Part shown: in pieces, positions 1 to 8,460 of the stretch
Layout of the letters: each line of letters starts with the position of its first letter
Position numbering within the stretch: the first letter of the stretch is position 1
Assembly: GCF_024679245.1 (NCBI RefSeq)
Contig: NW_027125104.1
Coordinates: forward strand, 558,001-622,000
DNA: 64,000 bases
Origin: Pseudorasbora parva
Taxonomy: Eukaryota > Chordata > Actinopteri > Cypriniformes > Gobionidae
Reading direction: 5' to 3'
Made by a program: the position numbers and the translations under genes
The notes under the pieces: generated by a model
Seen by the model: only the letters and a program-made list of their open reading frames with translations
Told to the model about the DNA's origin: nothing
Database searches by the model: none

Positions 1-744
1 AAACTTTGATATTCAACGGACGAGTTGATTGACAGCAGTGGTCCCAAAGGCAAAGTTGTTCGGATGGAGGTTTTCTGTCGTATGGTACGACTGTCTCGTG
101 CGCGTGCTGTGAAAAAGCACGCGACATACGTTCGCCTATAGCCGCTCTCATGTTGTTGCTTTTTCATTTTAAAGCGCCACTAGGTGGCCATTCACCGCGT
201 CCTTTCTCGCCTGACCCCAGACTGAGCCCGTGCACGGGTGTACCGGCTTGGGTGAAATTGTCTCGTTCCGTCCAAGAGCTATAGCCGTTCTAGCAGACCC
301 CGCCTCGCCCAGCCCGTAGGTTTCGGCCTGCCGCCGCCAAGCTGAATCGAAATTCCCACTTTTTTTCCGATCTGGACGGACAGTCAGACTCCAGAGAATC
401 TTTCTGCACTGGTTTGGGCCAGATCGGGCAAAAGACCTAGGACTAGTGTGCAAAAGTAGGTTTTTCACAAAATCCCAAATACCCGAAAATTTCGCCAGCG
501 CAACCTTCGAATCCGAGGCATGCGTCTCGCTCGGCTCGAGCCAAGGATTCCGATGATATAAGACACTTGGTTCTGCGGCGTGCGGTTTGGGAGCTACGAG
601 CCATTTCGTACTTTCGGTGGCTGTAGCGCCACCGCCGGGCCCATCGGGGGGCCAGCCTTGGTGATGTTGTAGAGCGAGTGGCTAGTACCATCCCTCAAAG
701 TTTCAGGTCTCTACGACGTACGGCCTTTGCCAACCCTCCCCCCC

Positions 745-766
745 CTCACCGCTTCCCAGATGGGCG
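745..766 (+). promoter_or_regulatory. U2 proximal sequence element (PSE), first unit
   Basis: CTCACCG...GATGGGCG lies at -61 to -40 of the U2 start, where SNAPc binds in vertebrate snRNA genes. It resembles the U1 element of the same unit (TCACCG then GATGG-GCG) and the human PSE pattern (CTNACCGT...). There is no TATA box at -30, which fits a Pol II rather than a Pol III snRNA gene. The same element lies at the same offset before every U2 start listed. At 58037 the core ACC reads ACA. Confidence 0.7.
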
Positions 767-805
767 TCGCCTTTGCCGGCTCCCCTGCCGCTGCGTCATT
801 GTGTC

Positions 806-993
806 ATCGCTTCTCGGCCTTTTGGCTAAGATCAAGTGTAGTATCTGTTCTTATCAGTTTAATATCTGATACGTCCCCTATCCGGGGACTGCATATTAAA
901 TTGATTTTTGGCACATGGAGCCGGAACCGGGGCTTGCTCCGTCCACTCCACGCATCGACCTGGTATTGCAGTGCCTCCAGGAACGGTGTGCTT
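806..993 (+). ncRNA. U2 snRNA, copy 1 (reference copy)
   Basis: U2 is the core of the U2 snRNP, which pairs with the intron branch site and with U6. The 5' domain ATCGCTTCTCGGCCTTTTGG (806-825) is the vertebrate sequence that forms U2/U6 helices. GTAGTA at 838-843 pairs with the branch site. The stem II region GTCCCC-TATCC-GGGGAC (873-889) is intact, ATTTTTGG at 904-911 is the Sm site, and stem-loop IV with TATTGCAGTGCC is the U2-A'/U2-B'' site. The end is set at 188 nt by analogy and is good to a few nt: the terminal GGTGTGCTT departs from the usual vertebrate GGTGCACC. This unit is a C-like mosaic of 1,852 bp. Confidence 0.95.
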
Positions 994-1016
994 CCCCTTT
1001 TTGGGGACTGTGAATT

Positions 1017-1034
1017 GTTGTGACTAATAGAAGA
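1017..1034 (+). terminator. U2 3' box, first unit
   Basis: GTTGTGACTAATAGAAGA starts 23 nt after the U2 end. It fits the snRNA 3' box (GTTT-N0-3-AAARNNAGA) with one mismatch in the A-rich part and a longer gap. The 3' box directs Integrator-dependent 3' end formation. The same sequence follows each U2 copy. Confidence 0.5.
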
Positions 1035-1398
1035 ACCAACAACACCACTGGAATTTTGTCAGAGAATACAGAAATACGCAGGAAGCGCATACAGAATGAT
1101 GATGAGGTGACCGTTGACGATGACCGTGCCACAGAGAAAGCAGCAAGCTGCGGTCATATGAGCATAGGGAAAAAAGAAGAACAAAAGCGTCGGTTGCCGG
1201 CCGGCTGACTCATCACCGTCACAGCACGTTTTTTGATGTCCCTCTTATTTGAGAGTCTTTACCAACGAGCTGATGAGTCCAATCGGGGGTTTGTGTTGGA
1301 TGGATTAGGGACACCTGATTCAAATCAAGGTCAGGCACGCACGCAGCAGTCAAGCAATGGAAGGTGCCCCGTCCTTCCTTTTCTTGGGGGAGGGGAAG

Positions 1399-1420
1399 GT
1401 CACCGTGTTTGAGGATGGCG
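1399..1420 (+). promoter_or_regulatory. U1 proximal sequence element (PSE), first unit
   Basis: GTCACCGTGTTTGA followed by GGATGGCG lies at -62 to -41 of the U1 start. It matches the vertebrate PSE pattern in sequence and distance and shares TCACCG and GATGG-GCG with the U2 element. It recurs at the same offset before every full-length U1 copy and is absent from the two 900 bp mini-units. Confidence 0.72.
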
Positions 1421-1460
1421 AAGGGGGATAGGGCGCCTCTGCCTGGAGGCCAGGCAACTC

Positions 1461-1624
1461 ATACTTACCTGGCAGGGGAGACACCATGATCAGGAAGGTG
1501 GTTCACCCAGGGCGAGGCTCGGCCATTGCACTCCGGTTGTGCTGACCCCTGCGAATTCCCCAAATGTGGGAATCTCGACTGCATAATTTATGGTAGTGGG
1601 GGACTGCGTTCGCGCTCTCCCCTG
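1461..1624 (+). ncRNA. U1 snRNA, copy 1 (reference copy)
   Basis: U1 recognises 5' splice sites in the U1 snRNP. The first 11 nt (ATACTTACCTG) pair with the 5' splice site. Stem-loop I for U1-70K follows, then stem-loop II with ATTGCACTCC (1524-1533), the U1A site. AATTTATGG (1585-1593) is the Sm site, with A where most vertebrate copies have G, and the RNA ends at CTCCCCTG, giving exactly 164 nt. Against human U1 from memory there are about a dozen differences. Positions 95 (T to A) and 113 (A to T) change together and keep the stem III pair, which argues for a functional gene family. Confidence 0.97.
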
Positions 1625-2657
1625 TACACACTGGTTAAAAGCAGATAGCGTGGAGGGAAAAAGCGTGCGGTTCTTGACGCTTGTGGCGCCGCCCACTGCC
1701 CCAAAGGGTGAAGTTGCACCAGTTTTGTTATGTTTCTGTCTCTTTCTGCTGTGTCAGCCAGTGACCCGGAGAGTTCAGAGAACTGAACTGCGTCTGTTTT
1801 CATCGAGGTTGTCGAAACCTGCGACCGGTTTGCCGAATGTGGTTTTTCCCACAAACTTTGATATTCAACGGACGAGTTGATTGACAGCAGTGGTCCCAAA
1901 GGCAAAGTTGTTCGGATGGAGGTTTTCTGTCGTATGGTACGACTGTCTCGTGCGCGTGCTGTGAAAAAGCACGCGACATACGTTCGCCTATAGCCGCTCT
2001 CATGTTGTTGCTTTTTCATTTTAAAGCGCCACTAGGTGGCCATTCACCGCGTCCTTTCTCGCCTGACCCCAGACTGAGCCCGTGCACGGGTGTACCGGCT
2101 TGGGTGAAATTGTCTCGTTCCGTCCAAGAGCTATAGCCGTTCTAGCAGACCCCGCCTCGCCCAGCCCGTAGGTTTCGGCCTGCCGCCGCCAAGCTGAATC
2201 GAAATTCCCACTTTTTTTCCGATCTGGACGGACAGTCAGACTCCAGAGAATCTTTCTGCACTGGTTTGGGCCAGATCGGGCAAAAGACCTAGGACTAGTG
2301 TGCAAAAGTAGGTTTTTCACAAAATCCCAAATACCCGAAAATTTCGCCAGCGCAACCTTCGAATCCGAGGCATGCGTCTCGCTCGGCTCGAGCCAAGGAT
2401 TCCGATGATATAAGACACTTGGTTCTGCGGCGTGCGGTTTGGGAGCTACGAGCCATTTCGTACTTTCGGTGGCTGTAGCGCCACCGCCGGGCCCATCGGG
2501 GGGCCAGCCTTGGTGATGTTGTAGAGCGAGTGGCTAGTACCATCCCTCAAAGTTTCAGGTCTCTACGACGTACGGCCTTTGCCAACCCTCCCCCCCCTCA
2601 CCGCTTCCCAGATGGGCGTCGCCTTTGCCGGCTCCCCTGCCGCTGCGTCATTGTGTC
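1625..2657 (+). other. U1-to-U2 spacer with U2 promoter
   Basis: This 1,033 bp spacer is repeated after every full-length U1 (extended by the mini-units after 34680). It contains several perfect short dyads: AGTTCAG-AGAA-CTGAACT (1772-1789), TGTGG-TTTTTC-CCACA, GTCGTA-TGG-TACGAC, CGCGTGCT-GTGAAAA-AGCACGCG, and CGGTGGC-TGTAGC-GCCACCG about 190 bp before U2. The U2 PSE lies at its end (2597-2618). Several overlapping ORFs of 60-143 codons occur on both strands, with no recognisable domain. I regard them as chance ORFs kept open because the unit is duplicated. Confidence 0.6.
1634..1645 (+). terminator. U1 3' box, first unit
   Basis: GTTAAAAGCAGA starts 10 nt after the U1 3' end, a close match to the snRNA 3' box in sequence and spacing. 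It is present after all U1 copies, including the two truncated ones at 35642 and 36542. Confidence 0.7.
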
Positions 2658-2845
2658 ATCGCTTCTCGGCCTTTTGGCTAAGATCAAGTGTAGTATCTGT
2701 TCTTATCAGTTTAATATCTGATACGTCCCCTATCCGGGGACTGCATATTAAATTGATTTTTGGCACATGGAGCCGGAACCGGGGCTTGCTCCGTCCACTC
2801 CACGCATCGACCTGGTATTGCAGTGCCTCCAGGAACGGTGTGCTT
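2658..2845 (+). ncRNA. U2 snRNA, copy 2
   Basis: A-type unit. The full U2 sequence is present with GTAGTA, Sm site ATTTTTGG and stem-loop IV intact. Confidence 0.95.
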
Positions 2846-3316
2846 CCCCTTTTCGGGGACTGCGAATTGTTGTGACTAATAGAAGAACCAACAACACCAC
2901 TGGACTTTTGTCAGAGAATACAGAAATACGCAGGAAGCGCATACAGAATGACGATGAGGTGACCGTTGACGATGACCGTGCCACAGAGAAAGCAGCAAGC
3001 TGCGGTCATATGAGCATAGGGAAAAAAGAAGAACAAAAGCGTCGGTTGCCGGCCGGCTGACTCATCACCGTCACAGCACGTTTTTTGATGTCCCTCTTAT
3101 TTGAGAGTCTTTACCAACGAGCTGATGAGTCGAATCAGGGGTTTGTGTTGGATGGATTAGGGACACCTGATTCAAATCAAGGTCACGCACGCACGCACGC
3201 AGCAGTCAAGCAATGGAAGGTGCCCCGTCCTTCCTTTTCTTGGGGGAGGGGAAGGTCACCGTGTTTGAGGATGGCGAAGGGGGATAGGGCGCCTCTGCCT
3301 GGAGGCCAGGCAACTC

Positions 3317-3480
3317 ATACTTACCTGGCAGGGGAGACACCATGATCAGGAAGGTGGTTCACCCAGGGCGAGGCTCGGCCATTGCACTCCGGTTGTGCTG
3401 ACCCCTGCGAATTCCCCAAATGTGGGAATCTCGACTGCATAATTTATGGTAGTGGGGGACTGCGTTCGCGCTCTCCCCTG
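3317..3480 (+). ncRNA. U1 snRNA, copy 2
   Basis: Full-length 164 nt copy with no difference from copy 1 that I can see. Confidence 0.96.
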
Positions 3481-4513
3481 TACACACTGGTTAAAAGCAG
3501 ATAGCGTGGAGGGAAAAAGCGTGCGGTTCTTGACGCTTGTGGCGCCGCCCACTGCCCCAAAGGGTGAAGTTGCACCAGTTTTGTTATGTTTCTGTCTCTT
3601 TCTGCTGTGTCAGCCAGTGACCCGGAGAGTTCAGAGAACTGAACTGCGTCTGTTTTCATCGAGGTTGTCGAAACCTGCGACCGGTTTGCCGAATGTGGTT
3701 TTTCCCACAAACTTTGATATTCAACGGACGAGTTGATTGACAGCAGTGGTCCCAAAGGCAAAGTTGTTCGGATGGAGGTTTTCTGTCGTATGGTACGACT
3801 GTCTCGTGCGCGTGCTGTGAAAAAGCACGCGACATACGTTCGCCTATAGCCGCTCTCATGTTGTTGCTTTTTCATTTTAAAGCGCCACTAGGTGGCCATT
3901 CACCGCGTCCTTTCTCGCCTGACCCCAGACTGAGCCCGTGCACGGGTGTACCGGCTTGGGTGAAATTGTCTCGTTCCGTCCAAGAGCTATAGCCGTTCTA
4001 GCAGACCCCGCCTCGCCCAGCCCGTAGGTTTCGGCCTGCCGCCGCCAAGCTGAATCGAAATTCCCACTTTTTTTCCGATCTGGACGGACAGTCAGACTCC
4101 AGAGAATCTTTCTGCACTGGTTTGGGCCAGATCGGGCAAAAGACCTAGGACTAGTGTGCAAAAGTAGGTTTTTCACAAAATCCCAAATACCCGAAAATTT
4201 CGCCAGCGCAACCTTCGAATCCGAGGCATGCGTCTCGCTCGGCTCGAGCCAAGGATTCCGATGATATAAGACACTTGGTTCTGCGGCGTGCGGTTTGGGA
4301 GCTACGAGCCATTTCGTACTTTCGGTGGCTGTAGCGCCACCGCCGGGCCCATCGGGGGGCCAGCCTTGGTGATGTTGTAGAGCGAGTGGCTAGTACCATC
4401 CCTCAAAGTTTCAGGTCTCTACGACGTACGGCCTTTGCCAACCCTCCCCCCCCTCACCGCTTCCCAGATGGGCGTCGCCTTTGCCGGCTCCCCTGCCGCT
4501 GCGTCATTGTGTC

Positions 4514-4701
4514 ATCGCTTCTCGGCCTTTTGGCTAAGATCAAGTGTAGTATCTGTTCTTATCAGTTTAATATCTGATACGTCCCCTATCCGGGGACTGC
4601 ATATTAAATTGATTTTTGGCACATGGAGCCGGAACCGGGGCTTGCTCCGTCCACTCCACGCATCGACCTGGTATTGCAGTGCCTCCAGGAACGGTGTGCT
4701 T
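4514..4701 (+). ncRNA. U2 snRNA, copy 3
   Basis: A-type unit, uninterrupted. The downstream spacer reads GGACTGTG, as in copy 1, instead of GGACTGCG. Confidence 0.95.
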
Positions 4702-5172
4702 CCCCTTTTCGGGGACTGTGAATTGTTGTGACTAATAGAAGAACCAACAACACCACTGGACTTTTGTCAGAGAATACAGAAATACGCAGGAAGCGCATAC
4801 AGAATGACGATGAGGTGACCGTTGACGATGACCGTGCCACAGAGAAAGCAGCAAGCTGCGGTCATATGAGCATAGGGAAAAAAGAAGAACAAAAGCGTCG
4901 GTTGCCGGCCGGCTGACTCATCACCGTCACAGCACGTTTTTTGATGTCCCTCTTATTTGAGAGTCTTTACCAACGAGCTGATGAGTCGAATCAGGGGTTT
5001 GTGTTGGATGGATTAGGGACACCTGATTCAAATCAAGGTCACGCACGCACGCACGCAGCAGTCAAGCAATGGAAGGTGCCCCGTCCTTCCTTTTCTTGGG
5101 GGAGGGGAAGGTCACCGTGTTTGAGGATGGCGAAGGGGGATAGGGCGCCTCTGCCTGGAGGCCAGGCAACTC

Positions 5173-5336
5173 ATACTTACCTGGCAGGGGAGACACCATG
5201 ATCAGGAAGGTTGTTCACCCAGGGCGAGGCTCGGCCATTGCACTCCGGTTGTGCTGACCCCTGCGAATTCCCCAAATGTGGGAATCTCGACTGCATAATT
5301 TATGGTAGTGGGGGACTGCGTTCGCGCTCTCCCCTG
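5173..5336 (+). ncRNA. U1 snRNA, copy 3 (G40T)
   Basis: Full length with one private change, G40T at 5212, in the stretch between stem-loops I and II. Confidence 0.95.
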
Positions 5337-6369
5337 TACACACTGGTTAAAAGCAGATAGCGTGGAGGGAAAAAGCGTGCGGTTCTTGACGCTTGTGGCG
5401 CCGCCCACTGCCCCAAAGGGTGAAGTTGCACCAGTTTTGTTATGTTTCTGTCTCTTTCTGCTGTGTCAGCCAGTGACCCGGAGAGTTCAGAGAACTGAAC
5501 TGCGTCTGTTTTCATCGAGGTTGTCGAAACCTGCGACCGGTTTGCCGAATGTGGTTTTTCCCACAAACTTTGATATTCAACGGACGAGTTGATTGACAGC
5601 AGTGGTCCCAAAGGCAAAGTTGTTCGGATGGAGGTTTTCTGTCGTATGGTACGACTGTCTCGTGCGCGTGCTGTGAAAAAGCACGCGACATACGTTCGCC
5701 TATAGCCGCTCTCATGTTGTTGCTTTTTCATTTTAAAGCGCCACTAGGTGGCCATTCACCGCGTCCTTTCTCGCCTGACCCCAGACTGAGCCCGTGCACG
5801 GGTGTACCGGCTTGGGTGAAATTGTCTCGTTCCGTCCAAGAGCTATAGCCGTTCTAGCAGACCCCGCCTCGCCCAGCCCGTAGGTTTCGGCCTGCCGCCG
5901 CCAAGCTGAATCGAAATTCCCACTTTTTTTCCGATCTGGACGGACAGTCAGACTCCAGAGAATCTTTCTGCACTGGTTTGGGCCAGATCGGGCAAAAGAC
6001 CTAGGACTAGTGTGCAAAAGTAGGTTTTTCACAAAATCCCAAATACCCGAAAATTTCGCCAGCGCAACCTTCGAATCCGAGGCATGCGTCTCGCTCGGCT
6101 CGAGCCAAGGATTCCGATGATATAAGACACTTGGTTCTGCGGCGTGCGGTTTGGGAGCTACGAGCCATTTCGTACTTTCGGTGGCTGTAGCGCCACCGCC
6201 GGGCCCATCGGGGGGCCAGCCTTGGTGATGTTGTAGAGCGAGTGGCTAGTACCATCCCTCAAAGTTTCAGGTCTCTACGACGTACGGCCTTTGCCAACCC
6301 TCCCCCCCCTCACCGCTTCCCAGATGGGCGTCGCCTTTGCCGGCTCCCCTGCCGCTGCGTCATTGTGTC

Positions 6370-6557
6370 ATCGCTTCTCGGCCTTTTGGCTAAGATCAAG
6401 TGTAGTATCTGTTCTTATCAGTTTAATATCTGATACGTCCCCTATCCGGGGACTGCATATTAAATTGTTTTTTGGCACATGGAGCCGGAACCGGGGCTTG
6501 CTCCGTCCACTCCACGCATCGACCTGGTATTGCAGTGCCTCCAGGAATGGTGTGCTT
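6370..6557 (+). ncRNA. U2 snRNA, copy 4 (B-type: A99T, C179T)
   Basis: The first base of the Sm site is changed (A99T at 6468), giving GTTTTTTGG. A private C179T at 6548 lies in the 3' strand after stem-loop IV. The 5' domain and branch-point pairing segment are intact. Loss of the Sm-site A may weaken Sm ring assembly, so function is less sure than for A- and C-type copies. Confidence 0.9.
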
Positions 6558-7024
6558 CCCCTTTTTGGGGACTGCGAATTGTTGTGACTAATAGAAGAAC
6601 CAACAACACCACTGGACTTTTGTCAGAGAATACAGAAATACGCAGGAAGCGCATACAGAATGACGATGAGGTGACCGTTGACGATGACCGTGCCACAGAG
6701 GAAGCAGCAAGCTGCGGTCATATGAGCATAGGGAAAAAAGAAGAACAAAAGCGTCGGTTGCCGGCCGGCTGACTCATCACCGTCACAGCACGTTTTTTGA
6801 TGTCCCTCTTATTTGAGAGTCTTTACCAACGAGCTGATGAGTCGAATCGGGGGTTTGTGTTGGATGGATTAGGGACACCTGATTCAAATCAAGGTCACGC
6901 ACGCACGCAGCAGTCAAGCAATGGAAGGTGCCCCGTCCTTCCTTTTCTTGGGGGAGGGGAAGGTCACCGTGTTTGAGGATGGCGAAGGGGGATAGGGCGC
7001 CTCTGCCTGGAGGCCAGGCAACTC

Positions 7025-7188
7025 ATACTTACCTGGCAGGGGAGACACCATGATCAGGAAGGTGGTTCACCCAGGGCGAGGCTCGGCCATTGCACTCCGG
7101 TTGTGCTGACCCCTGCGAATTCCCCAAATGTGGGAATCTCGACTGCATAATTTATGGTAGTGGGGGACTGCGTTCGCGCTCTCCCCTG
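7025..7188 (+). ncRNA. U1 snRNA, copy 4
   Basis: Full-length 164 nt copy in a 1,852 bp B-type unit, without a difference from copy 1 that I can see. Confidence 0.96.
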
Positions 7189-8221
7189 TACACACTGGTT
7201 AAAAGCAGATAGCGTGGAGGGAAAAAGCGTGCGGTTCTTGACGCTTGTGGCGCCGCCCACTGCCCCAAAGGGTGAAGTTGCACCAGTTTTGTTATGTTTC
7301 TGTCTCTTTCTGCTGTGTCAGCCAGTGACCCGGAGAGTTCAGATAACTGAACTGCGTCTGTTTTCATCGAGGTTGTCGAAACCTGCGACCGGTTTGCCGA
7401 ATGTGGTTTTTCCCACAAACTTTGATATTCAACGGACGAGTTGATTGACAGCAGTGGTCCCAAAGGCAAAGTTGTTCGGATGGAGGTTTTCTGTCGTATG
7501 GTACGACTGTCTCGTGCGCGTGCTGTGAAAAAGCACGCGACATACGTTCGCCTATAGCCGCTCTCATGTTGTTGCTTTTTCATTTTAAAGCGCCACTAGG
7601 TGGCCATTCACCGCGTCCTTTCTCGCCTGACCCCAGACTGAGCCCGTGCACGGGTGTACCGGCTTGGGTGAAATTGTCTCGTTCCGTCCAAGAGCTATAG
7701 CCGTTCTAGCAGACCCCGCCTCGCCCAGCCCGTAGGTTTCGGCCTGCCGCCGCCAAGCTGAATCGAAATTCCCACTTTTTTTCCGATCTGGACGGACAGT
7801 CAGACTCCAGAGAATCTTTCTGCACTGGTTTGGGCCAGATCGGGCAAAAGACCTAGGACTAGTGTGCAAAAGTAGGTTTTTCACAAAATCCCAAATACCC
7901 GAAAATTTCGCCAGCGCAACCTTCGAATCCGAGGCATGCGTCTCGCTCGGCTCGAGCCAAGGATTCCGATGATATAAGACACTTGGTTCTGCGGCGTGCG
8001 GTTTGGGAGCTACGAGCCATTTCGTACTTTCGGTGGCTGTAGCGCCACCGCCGGGCCCATCGGGGGGCCAGCCTTGGTGATGTTGTAGAGCGAGTGGCTA
8101 GTACCATCCCTCAAAGTTTCAGGTCTCTACGACGTACGGCCTTTGCCAACCCTCCCCCCCCTCACCGCTTCCCAGATGGGCGTCGCCTTTGCCGGCTCCC
8201 CTGCCGCTGCGTCATTGTGTC

Positions 8222-8253
8222 ATCGCTTCTCGGCCTTTTGGCTAAGATCAAGT
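8222..8253 (+). pseudogene. U2 snRNA copy 5, 5' fragment interrupted by Keno copy 1
   Basis: Only U2 positions 1-32 remain before the retrotransposon. The U2 promoter upstream is intact (PSE at 8161-8182), so a transcript could start here and run into Keno. Confidence 0.95.
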
Positions 8254-8460
8254 ATCTGGTCGAACGGTTGAGACTGCGATCGCCTCTCTGAGGTTTCCTG
8301 GCTCGAGATCCTTTTGTGTCCCGAGCCGCACAACTTCTGAGAGGTAGAGTGATCCTGCTTTTTTACGGTTCAACAAGTTTTAAGGTAAGACTTTTATTAT
8401 TTTATCTATTTATTGTATTTATTGTTATTTTACAGTTTTTAGGCTGTTGGTGCCTCCACC
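8254..8460 (+). other. Keno copy 1 5' UTR
   Basis: The first 34 nt match copy 2 at all but 5 positions and include the palindrome GCGATCGC (8276-8283). After this the two UTRs cannot be aligned by eye. A GGCTCG/CGAGCC stem (8300-8305 with 8322-8327) follows. The last third is a T-rich tract between AAGGTAAG and TACAG, which looks like a short intron. Confidence 0.7.
8385..8442 (+). other. Possible short intron in Keno copy 1 5' UTR
   Basis: AAG/GTAAGA at 8382-8390 is a good 5' splice site. It is followed by a T/A-rich tract and TTTTACAG (ending 8435) or TTTTTAG (ending 8442), giving 51-58 nt. Copy 2 has the same arrangement although the sequences have diverged. That size is near the lower limit for vertebrate introns. 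A spliced intron would normally be lost on retrotransposition, so this is a weak call. Confidence 0.25.

Larger units (their letters stand above)
994..1460 (+). other. U2-to-U1 spacer with U1 promoter
   Basis: This non-coding spacer is repeated in each unit. In order it holds: a short hairpin directly after U2 (TCCCC-TTTTT-GGGGA, 992-1006); the U2 3' box; a 9 bp inverted repeat GACTCATCA (1207-1215) / TGATGAGTC (1271-1279) at the distance where a U1 distal enhancer would be expected; an octamer-like ATTCAAAT (1318-1325, one mismatch to ATGCAAAT); the ACGC microsatellite; the U1 PSE; and the inverted repeat GCCTGG-AGG-CCAGGC (1441-1455) ending 5 bp before U1. I see no open frame with coding character. 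Confidence 0.6.
2658..6369 (+). repeat. A-type unit block, 2 units
   Basis: Two 1,856 bp units share the TTTTCGGGG loop after U2, CTGGACTTTT, CGAATCAGGGG and four ACGC steps. The second unit carries U1 G40T at 5212. Confidence 0.85.

Noticed and set aside
495..520. CTTCGAATCC looks like a tRNA B box
   Set aside because: No matching A box, acceptor stem or anticodon arm fits the flanks on either strand.
557..561. TATAA upstream of U2
   Set aside because: It lies about 249 bp before U2, not at -30, so it is not a core promoter element for U2. No Pol III gene starts nearby.
678..1023. Sense ORFs that run through U2 (63-112 codons)
   Set aside because: They translate the U2 RNA gene and its promoter. 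Single base differences between units open or close them.
1270..1290. CTGATGAGTCGAA resembles a hammerhead ribozyme core
   Set aside because: There is no stem II between CTGATGA and a GAAA, and the GAA is followed by T. No cleavage-site helix could be drawn.
1588..2019. Antisense ORF of 143 codons in the spacer, repeated in almost every unit
   Set aside because: It overlaps the U1 3' part and other ORFs on both strands, has no recognisable domain, and its repetition is explained by unit duplication. It needs codon-level selection evidence from another species.
3187..3205. ACGC run as a CRISPR-like or functional repeat
   Set aside because: It is a 4 bp microsatellite of three or four steps that explains only the 1,852/1,856 bp length difference.
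8387..8434. TTTATT-rich tract as a microsatellite insertion
   Set aside because: It lies at the same place in both Keno copies and is part of the element, so it is described as 5' UTR or a possible intron.
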